From Burkholderia glumae LMG 2196 = ATCC 33617 (GTDB lineage Bacteria > Pseudomonadota > Gammaproteobacteria > Burkholderiales > Burkholderiaceae), in NCBI RefSeq assembly GCF_000960995.1, contig NZ_CP009435.1, positions 3,162,001 to 3,226,000 of the forward strand: a stretch of 64,000 bases of DNA. Direction: 5' to 3'. Of the stretch, positions 17,229 to 25,821 are shown piece by piece. The stretch's first letter is position 1; every line of letters starts with the position of its first letter. The notes beneath the pieces were generated by a model. It did no database searches. It saw only the letters and a program-made list of their open reading frames with translations, and was not told the DNA's origin. The position numbers were made by a program, and so were the translations under genes.

Positions 17229-19136
17229 TCAACCGCCCTTGATACCAGGCATCGGGACCGCCACCGTCGGATCGACGCCCAAGCCATACATTCCGGACCC
17301 GAGCGCGCCGGCCATGTACGGCGTCACGGCCTGAGCGATCTTGCGACCGTCCAGGTTGATCGTCGTGTGGACGTTGCCAGTGGAGGCGTCCTTCTTCGGG
17401 ACAGTCGGGTCCGGAGTCGCTTGCTTGTCTCCGCCGAACATGCTGCCAATGAGGTGCCACGGCCACGCAGCAGCCCCCGTGATCATCGAACCCATGGACT
17501 GAATTGCCTTACCCGCGTCGCTATTTGCAAATGCGGCAATGGCGCGGAGCACCTCCGTACCGGTCCTGAGAATTTCGGTCACCTGGGGCAGCATGGAGTT
17601 TCCAAACTGCGTCTTGAAGTCCGTCCACGCGGCTTCGAAGTCTTTCTCAGCGCCAGTCGCCGTGCCTTTCGCTAGATCTAGCGCCGGATCTAGTCCTTTG
17701 GTCTTCTGGAACGCCTCCAGGGCAGATCGAATCACGGGTTCCTGCTGATCGATCTTCGAAAACAGATTCCCGCCAGTGCTCCCGAAGAACATAGCGTTCA
17801 TACGATCGCGATCGGTATCTTTGTAGCCCTGCTTGTCGTAGTAAGGCCGAACGTATTTGAAATAATATTCAGCCGCGTTGTTGGCATACTCGTCCGAGTG
17901 CTGAAGAGGATTTCCAAGGAATCGTTTTATTCCTCCGTTCCCGTTCAACTCGACTTTCGACTTGTCCCAGATCCCGGCTTTAATCAGTTCATGCACTGCC
18001 TGATTGGGAAGCTTGATAATGCCGTTCATGCGGTTGTACGCAGTCCGCATCGCCGTTGCGAATGAGCCACCCTTGAACTCGCCGATAATCGGCTCCAGCT
18101 CGGCGATCGCGTCCATGCCCATGCGCTGTACTGCCACGCCGCCAGTGCGGTACATCTGCCGAAGTTGCTCCCAGTTCACCTGGCCGCCCGAGGTCTGGGT
18201 CATCCGGAACCCGAAGTCGGCCAGCTCCGCGAAGCGCTGCGAGTCGCGCGCGCCGCCCTGTAGCTCGACCGCCCGCAACATCGCGAGCGACTCGTGCTTC
18301 AACTTCGCCTGCGACTCCTCGGACAGGATCGAGCTGGCCGCCATCATCTTCGCGAGGAACGGCGCCGCCATCTTGGCGCCGGCCAGGGCCTTCTCGCCGG
18401 TTTCGCCCGACTCGCGGAAGACCGCCTGCGCCTCGTTCATGTAATGCATCGCCTCGTTCTCGGACGTTGCATAGGCGTGCAGGTTGTGGGCGAAATCGAA
18501 CGCGCTCTTGTTCTGGGCGTCGTCCATGCCGAACAGCTTGAATCGGGCGTGCTCGGTCTGGAGATTCTTGGCGGACTCGTAGAATTGCTTGCCCACATAG
18601 CCGGCGACCATGGCCGCGCCCAGCGGCACCAGGGCGTCGCTCATCAGGCCCATGCCCACGCCGCCGATGCCAATACCGTGCGAGCCGAAATGCAGGTTGC
18701 CGCCGTGAATCCGGCCGCCGTGGCCCCCACGTCCCGCGCCGCCACCTCCACCGCCTCCGCCGCCCGGGCCCGGCAACCAGCGGCCACCGCGCATGCCGGC
18801 GAGCGTGGTGGCCAGCGTCTTCGCCTGCACGTTCGCTGCGGTCAACTCCGCCTCGATGCCGATCTTCCCGGTCGGGATGGCGCCCTTGATGCCGCGCAGG
18901 TTCCGCTCGGCCAGCGCTGCCTGGTTGCCGACCGCCTTCAGGCTGGAATCGAGCGCCTTCGACGCGGCTGCCACGTTGCGGACCCCGCCGGCTTCCGCGC
19001 CGATCTTCTGCAAGCGCTTCCCGAGCTGGAGCGCCATCGCGTCGACCTTCGAGAACTCGCGCGAGAGCTTGAGCAGCTCGGGCGACACCCGGTCAACCAG
19101 CTTCAGGGTCGTGCCGATGTCGTAGACGTTGATCAT
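17229..19136 (-). CDS. Tail tape measure protein
   Basis: A 635-residue protein with a coiled-coil N-terminus (LKLSREFSKVDAMALQLGKR), a glycine-rich hinge near 125-160 with a run of nine Gly, a hydrophobic stretch (LVPLGAAMVAGYVGKQF) and a long helical body. The C-terminus ends with TTINLDGRKIAQAV, a tail element common in tape measures. The length corresponds to a short-to-medium tail of about 95 nm by the usual 1.5 angstrom per residue rule. It immediately follows an oppositely oriented small gene at 19171-19422. Confidence 0.9.
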   Translation of the reverse strand: MINVYDIGTTLKLVDRVSPELLKLSREFSKVDAMALQLGKRLQKIGAEAGGVRNVAAASKALDSSLKAVGNQAALAERNLRGIKGAIPTGKIGIEAELTAANVQAKTLATTLAGMRGGRWLPGPGGGGGGGGGAGRGGHGGRIHGGNLHFGSHGIGIGGVGMGLMSDALVPLGAAMVAGYVGKQFYESAKNLQTEHARFKLFGMDDAQNKSAFDFAHNLHAYATSENEAMHYMNEAQAVFRESGETGEKALAGAKMAAPFLAKMMAASSILSEESQAKLKHESLAMLRAVELQGGARDSQRFAELADFGFRMTQTSGGQVNWEQLRQMYRTGGVAVQRMGMDAIAELEPIIGEFKGGSFATAMRTAYNRMNGIIKLPNQAVHELIKAGIWDKSKVELNGNGGIKRFLGNPLQHSDEYANNAAEYYFKYVRPYYDKQGYKDTDRDRMNAMFFGSTGGNLFSKIDQQEPVIRSALEAFQKTKGLDPALDLAKGTATGAEKDFEAAWTDFKTQFGNSMLPQVTEILRTGTEVLRAIAAFANSDAGKAIQSMGSMITGAAAWPWHLIGSMFGGDKQATPDPTVPKKDASTGNVHTTINLDGRKIAQAVTPYMAGALGSGMYGLGVDPTVAVPMPGIKGG

Positions 19137-19170
19137 TTCGCTATAAAATCAATGGCTTCTGGGAGGGAAC

Positions 19171-19422
19171 ATGCGAATTTCGTACCGCATCCACGAATGG
19201 CTGGCCGATCACATTTCGTGGGTCCAATACCCCAAGCCGCGGCTCCGCAGCTTGAGCGGCCACCCGCACGGGTTCCGCGCCTGGTGGGCGCACCGGCCGC
19301 CGATCAACCGGTTCGTGGCGATCTTCGGGCCGACGGCCCTGCTGTTCGTGCCGCGGATCGGCGTGTACCTGACGATCTGCAGCATCCTGTTCCTGTTCGC
19401 CTACTTCAACCGCCGCTGGTAA
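19171..19422 (+). CDS. Small membrane protein inserted against the tail operon
   Basis: An 83-residue protein read opposite to the tail genes. The ATG is preceded by GGGAGGGAAC, an excellent ribosome binding site. The N-terminal 45 residues are basic and Trp/His-rich (IHEWLADHISWVQYPKP). A transmembrane hairpin follows: FVAIFGPTALLFV and YLTICSILFLFAYF. Its 3' end overlaps the downstream opposing gene by 17 bp. No promoter is obvious, but the AT-rich bases at 19135-19160 could hold one. I infer a moron expressed in the lysogen; exclusion of other phages is one possible role. Confidence 0.75.
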   Translation: MRISYRIHEWLADHISWVQYPKPRLRSLSGHPHGFRAWWAHRPPINRFVAIFGPTALLFVPRIGVYLTICSILFLFAYFNRRW

Positions 19423-19888
19423 GGCGACCGCGCCGCCAGCCGCGGCCGGACACCCATGCGAAGGTCGTCCAGGCCGCCATCGCCATGATCCGCGGCGTCG
19501 CGTGAATGGCGGCCGGCCCGAACACCGGGCGCGGGGGCTGCTTGGACGTCCCCAGATCGAACCAGACCAGGTTCTGGTCGCTCGACCCGACGACAGCGTG
19601 CCCGTGCTCCACGTGCCGTCCGATCGACGCCTGCGCCTCACCCGAACGAAAGCCCGGGTCGTTCTCCGAATAGCCCAGCCGCGCCCGCTCTGCCTGGGTG
19701 GATTCGGCCAGTTCTTCCCACGCGGGAAACTGGCCAACGGCGGACTGGTACTCGCCGAGCATCCCCTTGGCGTTCTTCTCGATGTCTTCTGCCGCGCGGT
19801 CCGCGATGAAGTGGACCACCTCCGGGCCGGCCAGCGCGAGACGCTCGAGGTGGGCGGCAAACGCGCCGAAGCTGTTGAACCGTTTCAT
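19406..19888 (-). CDS. Minor tail/virion morphogenesis protein
   Basis: A 160-residue protein starting at ATG 19888, which overlaps the stop of the frameshifted tail chaperone (ATGA). It begins MKRFNSFGAFAAHLERLAL, has an AEDIEKNAKGMLGEYQ helix, the PAWEELAESTQAERARLGY segment and the GRHVEHGHAVVGSSD strand. This resembles HK97-gp10-like tail completion proteins in pattern. Between tail chaperone and tape measure is an unusual place for it, so tail completion or morphogenesis is tentative. Confidence 0.7.
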   Translation of the reverse strand: MKRFNSFGAFAAHLERLALAGPEVVHFIADRAAEDIEKNAKGMLGEYQSAVGQFPAWEELAESTQAERARLGYSENDPGFRSGEAQASIGRHVEHGHAVVGSSDQNLVWFDLGTSKQPPRPVFGPAAIHATPRIMAMAAWTTFAWVSGRGWRRGRLTSGG

Positions 19889-20465
19889 GCGCCCCCCTCG
19901 AACTGCCCTGTCGAAAAGTTGTAGGTCTTCCCGGTTTCCTGCTCCGAGAAGATCACCGACCACGCGAATCGCGTCGTGTCGTCCATGCCGAAGGCGACGT
20001 CGAACGGCACGCCGTGACGCACCAGCCAGAGGCACCGGCGCGTCTCGGGGTCACCTACGATTTTTTTGCGAGATCCTCGTCGACGCTGGACTGCTCAGCG
20101 CTGAAGTGCGCGCTGACGCCCTCCGAGAGCGCCTCGTACCCGTGCTCGTCGAGCCGCTGATACAGCGCCTCGATTTGCGCCTTCTGGGCCGGCGGCGGCA
20201 CCGGGACGCCGTCGATCGACACGACGAACATCAGCGGCCACACCGTGCCGGCCCACAGCTTGTTGGCCGATGACTCGCCCATCGCGTCGATGAATCGCAG
20301 CCGAGCGAGCGGGCCGGGCTTGCGCAGGACGATCGCGCGCCCCGCGGTGTCGACGACGGTCACTTCGCTCGCGCCCTGCGAGATCACGGTCTGGGACGGC
20401 GTCAGCGGTGCTGCGGGCGCTTCTCCGGCGGCGCCCTGCGGGCGAACGATCACTTTCTGGTTCAT
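19885..20465 (-). CDS. Tail assembly chaperone, -1 frameshift (GT-type) product
   Basis: The short chaperone frame ends at 20055, but a run of seven A on the minus strand (20061-20067) gives the slippery heptamer A AAA AAA directly before its stop codon. Slipping -1 there leads into an open frame reading IVGDPETRRCLWLVRHGVPF and then TTRFAWSVIFSEQETG, which ends at 19885-19887 overlapping the next gene. This is the classic arrangement before the tape measure gene in long-tailed phages, where the fusion and short form act together as tape-measure chaperones. Joining occurs at about 20060. Confidence 0.85.
20055..20465 (-). CDS. Tail assembly chaperone, short (G-type) form
   Basis: A 136-residue protein read without frameshift. 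It has a low-complexity N-terminus (GAAGEAPAAPLTPSQ), an AGRAIVLRKPGPLARLRFIDAM segment, then KLWAGTVWPLMFVVSIDG, and a C-terminal helix (KAQIEALYQRLDEHGYEAL). It fits tail chaperones between the tube and tape measure genes. Its last codons, AAA AAA TCG TAG, contain the frameshift site. Confidence 0.85.
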   Translation of the reverse strand: MNQKVIVRPQGAAGEAPAAPLTPSQTVISQGASEVTVVDTAGRAIVLRKPGPLARLRFIDAMGESSANKLWAGTVWPLMFVVSIDGVPVPPPAQKAQIEALYQRLDEHGYEALSEGVSAHFSAEQSSVDEDLAKKS

Positions 20466-20474
20466 GTGGCTTCC

Positions 20475-20915
20475 TTATGCGAGTCGGATCTTGCGCCCGG
20501 CCTCGGCGCTGAATTTCTGGGTGACCTTCGCCTGCCCTTCCCAGCTGCCGTCGTCATCCGGCGCGAGCGCCATATCGAGGTACTGGTACTGGGAGACGGT
20601 CCCGTCCGGATTGTTGATCGTGTGAGTCAGAAAAATCGCCGCGGCCGGCAGCCCGGCATAGTACGCAGCCTCCGCGTCGGCGAAGTACTGCTCGTACGAG
20701 GGATCTTGGCGGTCGATCTCGAACGAGAGCGCATGGCCGTCAGGGACGGTTTTATGCAGAATCCGGCCGCGGATCTGCACGCTCTTGAGCTTCACGACGG
20801 CCGGCTTGGCCTCGAACTTCGTGATGCCGTTGATGGTCACCGTCCCGAAGTTGGAATCGATGATCGTGAGTTGCGCCCCGTCGCGCCCTACGGAAAAATC
20901 GTTGGTGCCAGCCAT
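20475..20915 (-). CDS. Tail tube protein
   Basis: A 146-residue protein directly downstream of the sheath gene, the normal position for the tube of contractile tails. It is beta-rich (GAQLTIIDSNFGTVTINGI, then SVQIRGRILHKTVPDGHAL) with a central helix (YEQYFADAEAAYYAGLPAA). Tube monomers stack as hexameric rings through which DNA passes. The ends read ALAPDDDGSWEGQAKVTQKF and RKIRLA. Confidence 0.85.
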   Translation of the reverse strand: MAGTNDFSVGRDGAQLTIIDSNFGTVTINGITKFEAKPAVVKLKSVQIRGRILHKTVPDGHALSFEIDRQDPSYEQYFADAEAAYYAGLPAAAIFLTHTINNPDGTVSQYQYLDMALAPDDDGSWEGQAKVTQKFSAEAGRKIRLA

Positions 20916-20932
20916 TTGCGGCTCCTGATGTG

Positions 20933-20953
20933 AAAAAGCCGGCGCGTGGCCGG
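20933..20953 (-). terminator. Intrinsic terminator between sheath and tube genes
   Basis: On the minus strand a CCGGC/GCCGG stem with a five-base loop is followed by five T. It would lower transcription of tube and downstream genes relative to sheath, or act with late antitermination. Confidence 0.65.
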
Positions 20954-21009
20954 ACAGAAGAAATGGACCGAACGACGACCGGCCAGCGGCATTCGCCGGC
21001 CGGTCGAAC

Positions 21010-23010
21010 TCAGGAGCCGTTGCTGACGGTCACCTGCACCGTCGAGCCGCCTTGTAGCGAGATCAGGAACTCCCGAACGATCGACTGGAACTTGACCACC
21101 ACCAGGCACTGCATCAGGCCGATCGCGACCTGCGCATCCGGGTTGTTCGACGCATCCAGCGTGACCTTGAACGGCACCGCCTGCGGGTTGTTCACGTCGC
21201 CGATGTACTGGCTTACCAGCCACAGGTTCGTCAGGAACGAGGTGATCGAATCCCTCACCTCCGTGCGCAGGTTGTCCGTCTGCGGGTTGCCCACCACGAA
21301 TCCGTAATTCGCCGCCAGCGTCAGCGCCAGGAAGTTCGTCATCGTGGTGTACGCCTCGCTGTTCGTCGCGGCGTCGCTCGACACGTTGCGGTCCGTCTGG
21401 AAGGCGAAGTAGTTGCCGCCCGGCGCCGGGTTGGCCAGGAAGTCGAGCCGGGCCTGCACCGCCGAGAGGGTTTCCGGACCGGAGTACGGGACCTCCTGCA
21501 CCGAGCGCTGCGTGCCCACGATGCCGAGAACCGGCTTGTTCAGCGTCGACTGGTTCGGCGCCAGGTTCGCGCGCATCGGCCCCCAGATCGTCGCCGGGCC
21601 GACCAGCCGCTGCACGTTGTTCAACGTGTCCTGCCAGTACACCCAGTCGCCGACCAGGCACTTCAGGCCGTAGGTGTCGACGCCGGCGGTGTTCAGGTTG
21701 GTCGAGACCGTCGCGATGGACTGCCCCGGTTGGCCTTGCGCCGCACCGAACAACCCGAACTGCTGGGCGAAGGCCGCCATCGTGCTCCACTGGCTCGAGG
21801 TCGAGTGGTCCACGAGGTTCATGGTCTGCACGCCGGCGCTCTGCAGCGCGTACATGCCGGTCGGCGGCGTCGTGTTGGTGCCCACGAGCGTCGCGTCCGT
21901 CACGCCAGCCGCGCCGTCCGTGCCACCGCTTAGCGTCACCGCGGTCAGCGCCGGCGCGGCCGCCGACGTGCCGATGGTGGCCACCACCAGCTGCGACGGC
22001 CCGCGCACCCCCGACTGGCCCTGGTTGATCGCGTTGACCAGGTTCAACCAGATGCTGGTGGCGAGCGTGACTGCGCCGCCCGTCCCCGCGCCGCCGCCTG
22101 AGAGGGTCGCCGTGGCGCTCGTGTAGCCGTTGCCCGGGTTCGTGATCGACACGGGACCGAGGCCCCAGACGAGGTTGATCAGCGCGCCGGTGCCGGCTCC
22201 AGACGTCGACTGCGGCGCGGACGGATTGGTCGGCACCGAGCCGCCCGTCAGCGTGCCGCCGTTCGTCACGGACAGGGCCGTGATGGCGCCGGACGAGGCC
22301 GTCACGCCGAGCACCACGCCGTTTGCCAGCGTCACCGTATCGCCGGTGACGAACCCGCTCCCACCATTCGCGCCGCCGCCCGACACGTTCGCCGACACAA
22401 CCTTCAGCGATGCGTTGCCAGCGGCCTGCACGCCGCCAGCCGCCTGCGGCGCCGAGATCGCCAGGTTCGGCACCGACGTGAAGCCGGTGCCGGGCGTGAC
22501 GGTCGCGCCGCTGACGCCCTGCGTGATGTTGTCGAAGATCTCCGGCTGGAAGCCGGGCAGCGCCAGCGTCACCTTGTAGCTGTTCGGCTTGGTCCCGGTC
22601 GAGGGGGTCGCCACCAGGCTGTTGCCGAGCGAGCCCGTGTAGTAGCCCGTCAGGGTCGCTCCCACCGCGTTGGACGCATCCTTCAGCGTGCCCGTCGCCG
22701 CGGTGTCGGTGCCGTCCGTGACACGCACCGCGACGTTGTTGTACTGGCCGATCGCGAACGCGATGGCGATCGCCGTCGCGAGATCCCGCTGCCGGTTCGT
22801 GACGGCGCCCCAGTTCGACTGGTTCGCTTGCGGCGAGCCGGTCACCACCGGGCTGTTCACGGGGCCCCACGAGGCCACGCCGACCAGGCCGTAACCGTTC
22901 GTCGCGACGCCGGCAACCACCGGCGGCGGCTTGACGATCTGGACGTAGGCGCCCGGCGCCATCGCGCCAGCGGTGTTGAGCTGGCCATACTGGTAAATCA
23001 TCGTGCCCAT
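21010..23010 (-). CDS. Tail sheath protein with inserted Gly-rich domain
   Basis: A 666-residue contractile sheath protein, larger than most. The N-terminal arm and first domain include VVAGVATNGYGLVGVASWGP. The conserved C-terminal part carries GGNYFAFQTDRNVSSDAATN, then YTTMTNFLALTLAANYGF and the VRDSITSFLTNLW segment of the sheath fold. Residues about 165-318 are an insertion of Gly/Thr/Val repeats with GTGFTSVPNLAIS and GNGYTSATATLSGGG modules, likely a surface-exposed beta domain. GGGAG precedes the ATG. Confidence 0.9.
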   Translation of the reverse strand: MGTMIYQYGQLNTAGAMAPGAYVQIVKPPPVVAGVATNGYGLVGVASWGPVNSPVVTGSPQANQSNWGAVTNRQRDLATAIAIAFAIGQYNNVAVRVTDGTDTAATGTLKDASNAVGATLTGYYTGSLGNSLVATPSTGTKPNSYKVTLALPGFQPEIFDNITQGVSGATVTPGTGFTSVPNLAISAPQAAGGVQAAGNASLKVVSANVSGGGANGGSGFVTGDTVTLANGVVLGVTASSGAITALSVTNGGTLTGGSVPTNPSAPQSTSGAGTGALINLVWGLGPVSITNPGNGYTSATATLSGGGAGTGGAVTLATSIWLNLVNAINQGQSGVRGPSQLVVATIGTSAAAPALTAVTLSGGTDGAAGVTDATLVGTNTTPPTGMYALQSAGVQTMNLVDHSTSSQWSTMAAFAQQFGLFGAAQGQPGQSIATVSTNLNTAGVDTYGLKCLVGDWVYWQDTLNNVQRLVGPATIWGPMRANLAPNQSTLNKPVLGIVGTQRSVQEVPYSGPETLSAVQARLDFLANPAPGGNYFAFQTDRNVSSDAATNSEAYTTMTNFLALTLAANYGFVVGNPQTDNLRTEVRDSITSFLTNLWLVSQYIGDVNNPQAVPFKVTLDASNNPDAQVAIGLMQCLVVVKFQSIVREFLISLQGGSTVQVTVSNGS

Positions 23011-23028
23011 CTAGCGGCTCCCAAATGC

Positions 23029-23049
23029 AAAAAGCCGCCGAAAGGCGGC
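23029..23049 (-). terminator. Intrinsic terminator upstream of the sheath gene
   Basis: GCCGCC at 23034-23039 pairs with GGCGGC at 23044-23049 around a GNRA-type loop (GAAA read on plus), with five T after the stem on the minus strand. It separates the small 71-residue gene from the sheath gene. Confidence 0.75.
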
Positions 23050-23071
23050 CAGTTTGGCGGTGTGAGGTGGA

Positions 23072-23287
23072 TTACTGCGGGATTACCTTGCGACAGTGGT
23101 TGGCGTTCTCGCTGGCGAGCACGGCGGCCACCTCGCGGGGATCGGTGATTGCGTCGCCGCGACGGTAGTCGCCGAACGCGTGCACGACGACGAGCGGACG
23201 ATCCGCGAGGGGCTTCTTGTTGTTGACGTCGGGTTGTCCTTCGGCGGACTCAACAGCCTCGCCTTCCGTCTGATCATTCTTTGCCAT
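23072..23287 (-). CDS. Small protein upstream of tail sheath
   Basis: A 71-residue protein with AGGAG six bases before the ATG. An acidic, disordered N-terminus (EGEAVESAEGQPDVNN) is followed by a small folded part, RPLVVVHAFGDYRRGDAI and then REVAAVLASENANHC. Short proteins of this type often precede the sheath gene in Burkholderia phages; I do not know its function. Confidence 0.75.
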   Translation of the reverse strand: MAKNDQTEGEAVESAEGQPDVNNKKPLADRPLVVVHAFGDYRRGDAITDPREVAAVLASENANHCRKVIPQ

Positions 23288-23295
23288 GCTGGCTC

Positions 23296-24138
23296 CTAAT
23301 AAGTGCGTGTGAAGACCGGCGTGCCGGCCTGGGTTTCGACCTCGACTTTCGTGGCCACCACCGTCGCCACCTGCTCCGTTGCCGTCGTCGCGTACTCGAT
23401 CTCGTAGTACAGATCGCGCCGGTAGACGTGCACCTTCTCAGCGACGTCGGACAGCACGTTGCGGACATAGCGAATCCGCGCGCCGTAGCCGTCAGGCATG
23501 GTGATGAACGTGATCGGCGCGAGCGCTTCTTTGATGGCGGCGCCGATCGCCTTGCGCGTCGCCGGGTCCGGCGCCCACACCGTGATCTGGAACAACTGCG
23601 CCTGCCGCTCCCACTCGGTGGTGACGGTGCCGGTCGTGCCCACGCGCGCCACCGCGGCCTCAACGCCGGCGGCCAGCGTGATCACCGGGCCGCTGTTCGT
23701 CGTTCCCGGGTACTGGGAGGCGATCAGGTTGGCGAGCCCGGTCGCGACCGAGGTCAGCGAATCAGTCGGCTGCACCGGATAGATGAACGCCTGGCCGTTG
23801 ATCAGCGCGGCAACGTTGTGCGGCGTGAAGGGAGACGGCATCACGCCCCCGACGGTCAGCGTGCCGCCGGCTGCCGTGAGGGTCACTGTCGCGGCCGCGA
23901 TCGACATGACCTTCTGCTTGGGCTGGTACCGCGTCGTGTTGCGCTCGGTCGGCGTCGCATACACGCTGACGTCGGCCACCCCCGTCGGCATGTCGACGTC
24001 GATCTGGTTCGGCATCGGCCAGCCCGGGAAGACGTTGATGGCCTTCCCTGACACCGAGGGTTGCCCGGTGCCGTTCGGGTACACGAACCCGGCGACCTGC
24101 GCGGCCACGGTGTCGAGCACGTCCTGCACGTCTGCCAT
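23296..24138 (-). CDS. Head-tail junction / tail terminator-like protein
   Basis: A 280-residue protein between the connector genes and the sheath. It contains strand-rich segments (VADVSVYATPTERNTTRYQ) and, near 175-200, WERQAQLFQITVWAPDPATR followed by KAIGAAIKEAL. That pattern is found in tail-terminator and tail-completion proteins that cap the tube at the head side. The VHVYRRDLYYEIEYATT strand supports this. Function is inferred from order and secondary structure. Confidence 0.75.
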   Translation of the reverse strand: MADVQDVLDTVAAQVAGFVYPNGTGQPSVSGKAINVFPGWPMPNQIDVDMPTGVADVSVYATPTERNTTRYQPKQKVMSIAAATVTLTAAGGTLTVGGVMPSPFTPHNVAALINGQAFIYPVQPTDSLTSVATGLANLIASQYPGTTNSGPVITLAAGVEAAVARVGTTGTVTTEWERQAQLFQITVWAPDPATRKAIGAAIKEALAPITFITMPDGYGARIRYVRNVLSDVAEKVHVYRRDLYYEIEYATTATEQVATVVATKVEVETQAGTPVFTRTY

Positions 24139-24492
24139 TTACGCCTCCAGCCGCTCCACGAGCAGGTTCGGTCCCAGCGAATTCACGTACGGCGCCCAGA
24201 CCTGGTAGCGCTGGCCGGCGTCGTCCGTGACGATGTCGCCGCGCAGCACCGCGCCGGCCGGCACGCCGGCGGACAGCGGCATGAACACGCGCCAGATCGA
24301 TCGGCTACGGGCGTCCGCCGGCAGGTTGGCGTCCGGCTTCGCGCTGGTGCTGGTCTGCTGGATCGACGCCGGCAGGCCGCTGAACAGCACCTGCTCAGCC
24401 ACCGGATCGGCGCCACTGTAGGGCTTCAGGCCGCCGGCCGTCGAGACCGCCTGCCGGCTGATCGAGATGGTTCTCGGGTACATGAAGCTCAT
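24139..24492 (-). CDS. Head-completion / stopper-like protein
   Basis: A 117-residue protein whose sequence (YPRTISISRQA, GLPASIQQTSTSA, then the VLRGDIVTDDAGQRYQVWAP strand pair) resembles small neck proteins that join the connector to the tail. The start overlaps the stop of the connector gene by four bases, and it ends next to the tail-terminator-like gene. I infer a stopper or neck role. Confidence 0.7.
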   Translation of the reverse strand: MSFMYPRTISISRQAVSTAGGLKPYSGADPVAEQVLFSGLPASIQQTSTSAKPDANLPADARSRSIWRVFMPLSAGVPAGAVLRGDIVTDDAGQRYQVWAPYVNSLGPNLLVERLEA

Positions 24493-25427
24493 GACCAGGC
24501 CTTCGCCATGTAGGGAGCCAGCATCGCCTTCGTGTCGTCATCGATCAGCGTCGCCGCGAACCGCTCGAGCGAAGTGTCGCCAGCCTGGTACTTCTTCGTC
24601 GCGCCGAGCTGCATCGAATTCGCCTTCGCCTGGATGATGTTGGCGCACGCCATCTTCACCGCCGGCGGCAGGCCGGACGCCGGGAAGCCGGCGACGTACC
24701 AGAGGTTGACCTCGCTGTAGTACGCCAGCATCACGCCGGCCGGCACCCAGACCTGCCCCGTCTCGAAGTCCACGCCGGTGTTCACCATCGGGAAGAACTC
24801 CCACACCGGCGGGCCGCCGAAGTGCGACAGCGACGCTATGAGGTTGAACTCGTCCACCTGGTATCGCGAGGATGCACCGCGCCGCCCGTAGGCGTACCGT
24901 CCTTGGCCGGCCAGCAGTCGGGCGATTGGGGTGAAAGCCAAGTTCGTGAGCGGCCGGCCCTCCGGCAGGTACTTGTGCTGCTTCACGACCATGCCGGCAT
25001 CGAGCGTGCACGGGCCCGGGTGGTCGAACACCACGTTCTGGAGGATCACGGTCACGGGCGGCTTCACGCCGGCGATCGACTGCAGCCCGTCGCCGAAGGA
25101 GACGATCGCCACCGGCTCGGCCAGTTGACTGTTCTCGCGGTCCAGAATCACCACGTCACCCACCTGCAGCGCGGCCACGCCACCCGTTATCTCGACTTGC
25201 ACGTTCTGCCCCGCCGGGATCGGGCCGGCCGCCTGGTAGGTGATCGTCGGCGACATCGCCGCCATCCACCCCGGCGCGCCAGTGCCGTCGGGCATCCACA
25301 CGAGGCCGTCCGGGCGCTTCAGGTACAGATCGATGATGGTCGAGGCCTGCGTCACCTGGTTGGCCGTCGTCGACGCGGGAAGGCCGTAGGTCGTGTAATC
25401 GGCATCCGAGAGGTAGGAAGACGGCAT
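24489..25427 (-). CDS. Head-tail connector (adaptor) protein
   Basis: A 312-residue protein with an adaptor-like N-terminus (YLSDADYTTYGLPASTTANQ, then TQASTIIDLYLKRPDG), which is the helical gp6/gp15-type start. An inserted beta domain with VQVEITGGVAALQVGDVVIL follows, and then a C-terminal helical part VKMACANIIQAKANSMQLGA. It binds beneath the portal. The gene order capsid, small proteins, adaptor, stopper, terminator supports the call. Confidence 0.8.
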   Translation of the reverse strand: MPSSYLSDADYTTYGLPASTTANQVTQASTIIDLYLKRPDGLVWMPDGTGAPGWMAAMSPTITYQAAGPIPAGQNVQVEITGGVAALQVGDVVILDRENSQLAEPVAIVSFGDGLQSIAGVKPPVTVILQNVVFDHPGPCTLDAGMVVKQHKYLPEGRPLTNLAFTPIARLLAGQGRYAYGRRGASSRYQVDEFNLIASLSHFGGPPVWEFFPMVNTGVDFETGQVWVPAGVMLAYYSEVNLWYVAGFPASGLPPAVKMACANIIQAKANSMQLGATKKYQAGDTSLERFAATLIDDDTKAMLAPYMAKAWS

Positions 25428-25428
25428 G

Positions 25429-25821
25429 TCAGGAAGCCTGGAAGAGCCCTTGGACTGCGGAGAGCGTCGCGGCCGAGCCGCTGGAGTTCGTCACCGTGAC
25501 CTGCACGCTGGCGAACGGGAGGCCGTCCGTGCCGACGGTCGCAGACGCTGCGGTGTTGGCGGTCAGCGCAGCCGTCACCGCCGCCCCTTGAGGTATGGTG
25601 CCCGCGAGGTCGAGGAAGCGCTGGACGCTGATCTGGCCGGCCTGCGTGCTCTTCAGACCGACCGAGAACAGCTTCCAGCCGTTCGACACCAGGGCGGGAC
25701 CTGCCAGACTGCCGTTGGGCGGCACGTTGCCGGTGAGGCCGAGCTGCGCAGCGCTCTGCAAGCACTGCAGCGCGGGCCCGAGTTCGCCACCGACGCCAGA
25801 GATATCGGATCGTTGCGTCAT
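25429..25821 (-). CDS. Virion-associated protein of the head block, unknown
   Basis: A 130-residue protein rich in Ala, Gly, Ser and Thr, with ALVSNGWKLFSVGLKSTQAG and the RFLDLAGTIPQGAAV segment. Its start overlaps the stop of the upstream gene by four bases, and it ends one base before the adaptor gene. The composition suits a structural protein such as a head decoration or neck component. I do not recognise a family. Confidence 0.65.
   Translation of the reverse strand: MTQRSDISGVGGELGPALQCLQSAAQLGLTGNVPPNGSLAGPALVSNGWKLFSVGLKSTQAGQISVQRFLDLAGTIPQGAAVTAALTANTAASATVGTDGLPFASVQVTVTNSSGSAATLSAVQGLFQAS

Noticed and set aside
23296..24138. Long plus-strand frame (23281-24051) opposite the tail-terminator-like gene
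   Set aside because: Arg/His/Gly-rich shadow frame; the minus-strand gene has overlap-coupled neighbours and structural features.
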